From JBOGZI01 sp050697275 (GTDB lineage Bacteria > Actinomycetota > Thermoleophilia > Solirubrobacterales > 70-9): a DNA stretch of 13,859 bases. Shown piece by piece: positions 12,322 to 13,859 of this stretch. Where the stretch lies: assembly GCA_050697275.1 (NCBI GenBank), contig JBOGZI010000053.1:1-13859 (forward strand). Reading direction: 5' to 3'. The position numbers and the translations under genes were made by a program. The notes under the pieces are model-generated. The model saw only the letters and a list, made by a program, of their open reading frames with translations, did not search any database and was not told the origin of the DNA. How positions within the stretch are numbered: the stretch's first letter is position 1; each line of letters opens with the position of its first letter.

Positions 12322-13859
12322 GTGAGCACGGTCCGCGAGGCGGCATTTGAGCTTTTCAGGGAGCGCGGGATGACGACCATCTTCGGCAACCCCGGCTCGA
12401 CCGAGCTGCCGATGCTGGCCGAGTTCCCCGACGACTTCCGCTACGTGCTCGGCCTCCAGGAGGCTGTGGCGGTGGGGATGGCGGACGGCTACGCCCAGGC
12501 CTCCGGGCGCACGGCCCACGTCAACCTGCACACCGCGCCCGGGGTCGGCAACGCGATGGGAGCGATCTTCAACGCCCAGGCGAACCACGCGCCGCTGCTG
12601 GTCACCGCCGGGCAGCAGGTGCGCGCCCAGATGACCCTGCAGGCGAACCTCACCAACCGCGACGCGATCCGCGTGGTGGATCCGTTCGTCAAGTGGAGCT
12701 ACGAGCCGCCTCGGGCCGCGGACGTGCCCCTGGCGCTGGGCCGGGCGATCCACACCGCATCCGCCGCGCCGAAGGGCCCGGCCTTCATCTCGCTGCCGAT
12801 GGACGACTGGACCGCCGAGGCCGACGAGGAGCAGGCCCGCCACGCGATCGCCCGCTCGGTCACGGCCCGGGCCGGCGCCGACCCGAAGCTGGTCGACGAC
12901 CTCGCCGAGCGCCTCGCCGCGGCGAAGAGCCCGGTGCTGGTCGCCGGACCCGAGATCGACGCGAGCGGCGCCTGGGACACGGCGGTGGCGCTCGCCGAGC
13001 GTCAGCGGCTGCCGGTGTTCGCCTCGCCCGCTCCGGGAGGGGGGCGGCTCGGCTTCCCGGAGGGGCACCCGCTCTTCCAGGGCGTGCTGCCGCCGGCGAT
13101 CGGGCCGGTGGCCGAGACCCTCCAGGGTCGCGACCTGATCCTGGTCGTCGGCTCCTCGGTCTTCCCCTACTACCCCTACATCCCCGGCCCGCTGCTGCCC
13201 GAGGGCGCCTCGCTGGTCCAGATCACAAGCGATTCCGACGAGGCCGCCAGGGCGCCGATGGGCGACGCGATCGTCGCCGACGTCGCCCTCACCCTGGAAG
13301 CGCTGCTCGAGCGGGTGGGGGAGGCCGACCGGGCCGAGCCCGAGCCGCTGCCCGACCCGGTGCCCGGCGAGGAGACGGATCCGCTGACGCCGACCATGGT
13401 CCACCACACCCTCGCCGACGCCTTCCCCGAGGACGGGATCGTGGTGCTCGAGTCACCCTCCAGCACCCTGGCGCTGCGCAACCAGCTGCGGATCTCGCGG
13501 CCGGGGAGCTACTACTTCGGCGCCGGCGGCGGGCTCGGTTTCGGGCTGGCGGCGGCGATCGGGGTGCAGCTCGCCCAGCCCGATCGCCCGGTCGTCTGCG
13601 TGCTCGGGGAGGGCTCCGCCCAATACGCGATCAGCGGCCTCTGGAGCGCGGTCGCCTATCAGGTGCCGGTCACCTTCCTGGTGCTGCGAAACGAGGAGTA
13701 CGCGATCCTCAAGTGGTTCGCCGACATAGAGGAGGTGAAGGGCGCCCCCGGCCTCGACCTGCCGGCGGTGGACACCGCCGAGATCGCCGACGGCTACGGG
13801 GTCAGCTCGAAGCGGGTCTCCGGCCGCGAGGAGCTGCGCGAGGCCCTCAAGTCCGCCTT
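12322..13859 (+). CDS. Benzoylformate decarboxylase-like ThDP enzyme, 3' end cut by window
   Basis: A GTG start at 12322 opens a frame of 512 codons that runs off the window, preceded by AGGG at 12309-12312. It matches the ThDP-dependent 2-keto acid decarboxylase family and most resembles benzoylformate decarboxylase (MdlC). Shared features are GNPGST (22-27, S26), LQEA with E47 that activates the cofactor, NLHTAPG with H70, VKWSYEPP, ARAPMGDAIVAD, PGSYYF and GGLGF. Three positions differ from the Pseudomonas enzyme as I recall it: catalytic H281 is Y284, Mg ligand D428 is E430 (GEGS for GDGS), and T457 is E459, while the Mg-ligand Asn is kept (N457). It is therefore safely a ThDP enzyme, but benzoylformate as substrate is doubtful. 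It follows the beta-helix gene after 18 bases, possibly on the same transcript. Confidence 0.85.
   Translation, partial: MSTVREAAFELFRERGMTTIFGNPGSTELPMLAEFPDDFRYVLGLQEAVAVGMADGYAQASGRTAHVNLHTAPGVGNAMGAIFNAQANHAPLLVTAGQQVRAQMTLQANLTNRDAIRVVDPFVKWSYEPPRAADVPLALGRAIHTASAAPKGPAFISLPMDDWTAEADEEQARHAIARSVTARAGADPKLVDDLAERLAAAKSPVLVAGPEIDASGAWDTAVALAERQRLPVFASPAPGGGRLGFPEGHPLFQGVLPPAIGPVAETLQGRDLILVVGSSVFPYYPYIPGPLLPEGASLVQITSDSDEAARAPMGDAIVADVALTLEALLERVGEADRAEPEPLPDPVPGEETDPLTPTMVHHTLADAFPEDGIVVLESPSSTLALRNQLRISRPGSYYFGAGGGLGFGLAAAIGVQLAQPDRPVVCVLGEGSAQYAISGLWSAVAYQVPVTFLVLRNEEYAILKWFADIEEVKGAPGLDLPAVDTAEIADGYGVSSKRVSGREELREALKSA

Noticed and set aside
11206..13407. Minus-strand open frame of 733 codons across the beta-helix and ThDP genes
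   Set aside because: It spans two well-supported plus-strand genes, is low in complexity and has no recognisable motif; it is a shadow frame.

Overview
The window is a GC-rich chromosomal segment, roughly 70 % G+C by eye. The gene content suggests an actinobacterium of the Thermoleophilia type (Solirubrobacterales or Gaiellales relatives): an actinobacterial cytochrome oxidase cluster, a secreted beta-helix protein ending in a choice-of-anchor Q domain with a Lys-rich tail, an R2lox-type oxidase, and frequent GTG/TTG starts. The taxonomic placement is inference. I saw no rRNA, tRNA, CRISPR array, transposase or integrase.

Layout. 1-1244 holds two convergent membrane-protein genes and a 122-bp gap carrying a striking pair of identical palindromes. 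1245-6182 (minus strand) is one tightly packed six-gene operon, ctaC-ctaD-ctaA-ctaB plus two small membrane-protein genes, with ATGA or TGATG overlaps or short gaps. 6305-8095 (plus, divergent from ctaC) encodes a large fusion of two SCP2-like lipid-binding domains to an R2lox ferritin-like oxidase. It is followed by a small four-helix membrane protein (8165-8563). A secreted polysaccharide deacetylase (8567-9217, minus) converges on that gene and diverges from a secreted M1 metallopeptidase (9286-10632, plus). Next come a secreted beta-helix protein (10765-12303) and the 5' part of a benzoylformate-decarboxylase-like ThDP enzyme running off the window end (12322 onward).

The most interesting system is the oxidase operon. 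Its subunit I and subunit II homologues keep the fold-defining sequence of A-type cytochrome c oxidase, but in my alignment they have lost nearly every cofactor ligand. Subunit I lacks all six heme/CuB histidines, the cross-link tyrosine, the propionate-binding arginines and the D- and K-channel residues. Subunit II lacks both CuA cysteines, the second CuA histidine and the bridging glutamate. The reading frames are intact, the surrounding motifs are conserved, and the co-transcribed heme O and heme A synthases look functional. This points to a maintained, cofactor-free pseudo-oxidase complex rather than a decaying oxidase. Its function is unknown, and a true oxidase would have to be encoded elsewhere in the genome.

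Other genes also show changes at key residues: a polysaccharide deacetylase with a metal-ligand Asp replaced by Gly, and a ThDP enzyme with changes at a catalytic His and an Mg-ligand Asp. The lipid-domain/R2lox fusion suggests a lipid-modifying oxidase that carries its own lipid-binding modules.
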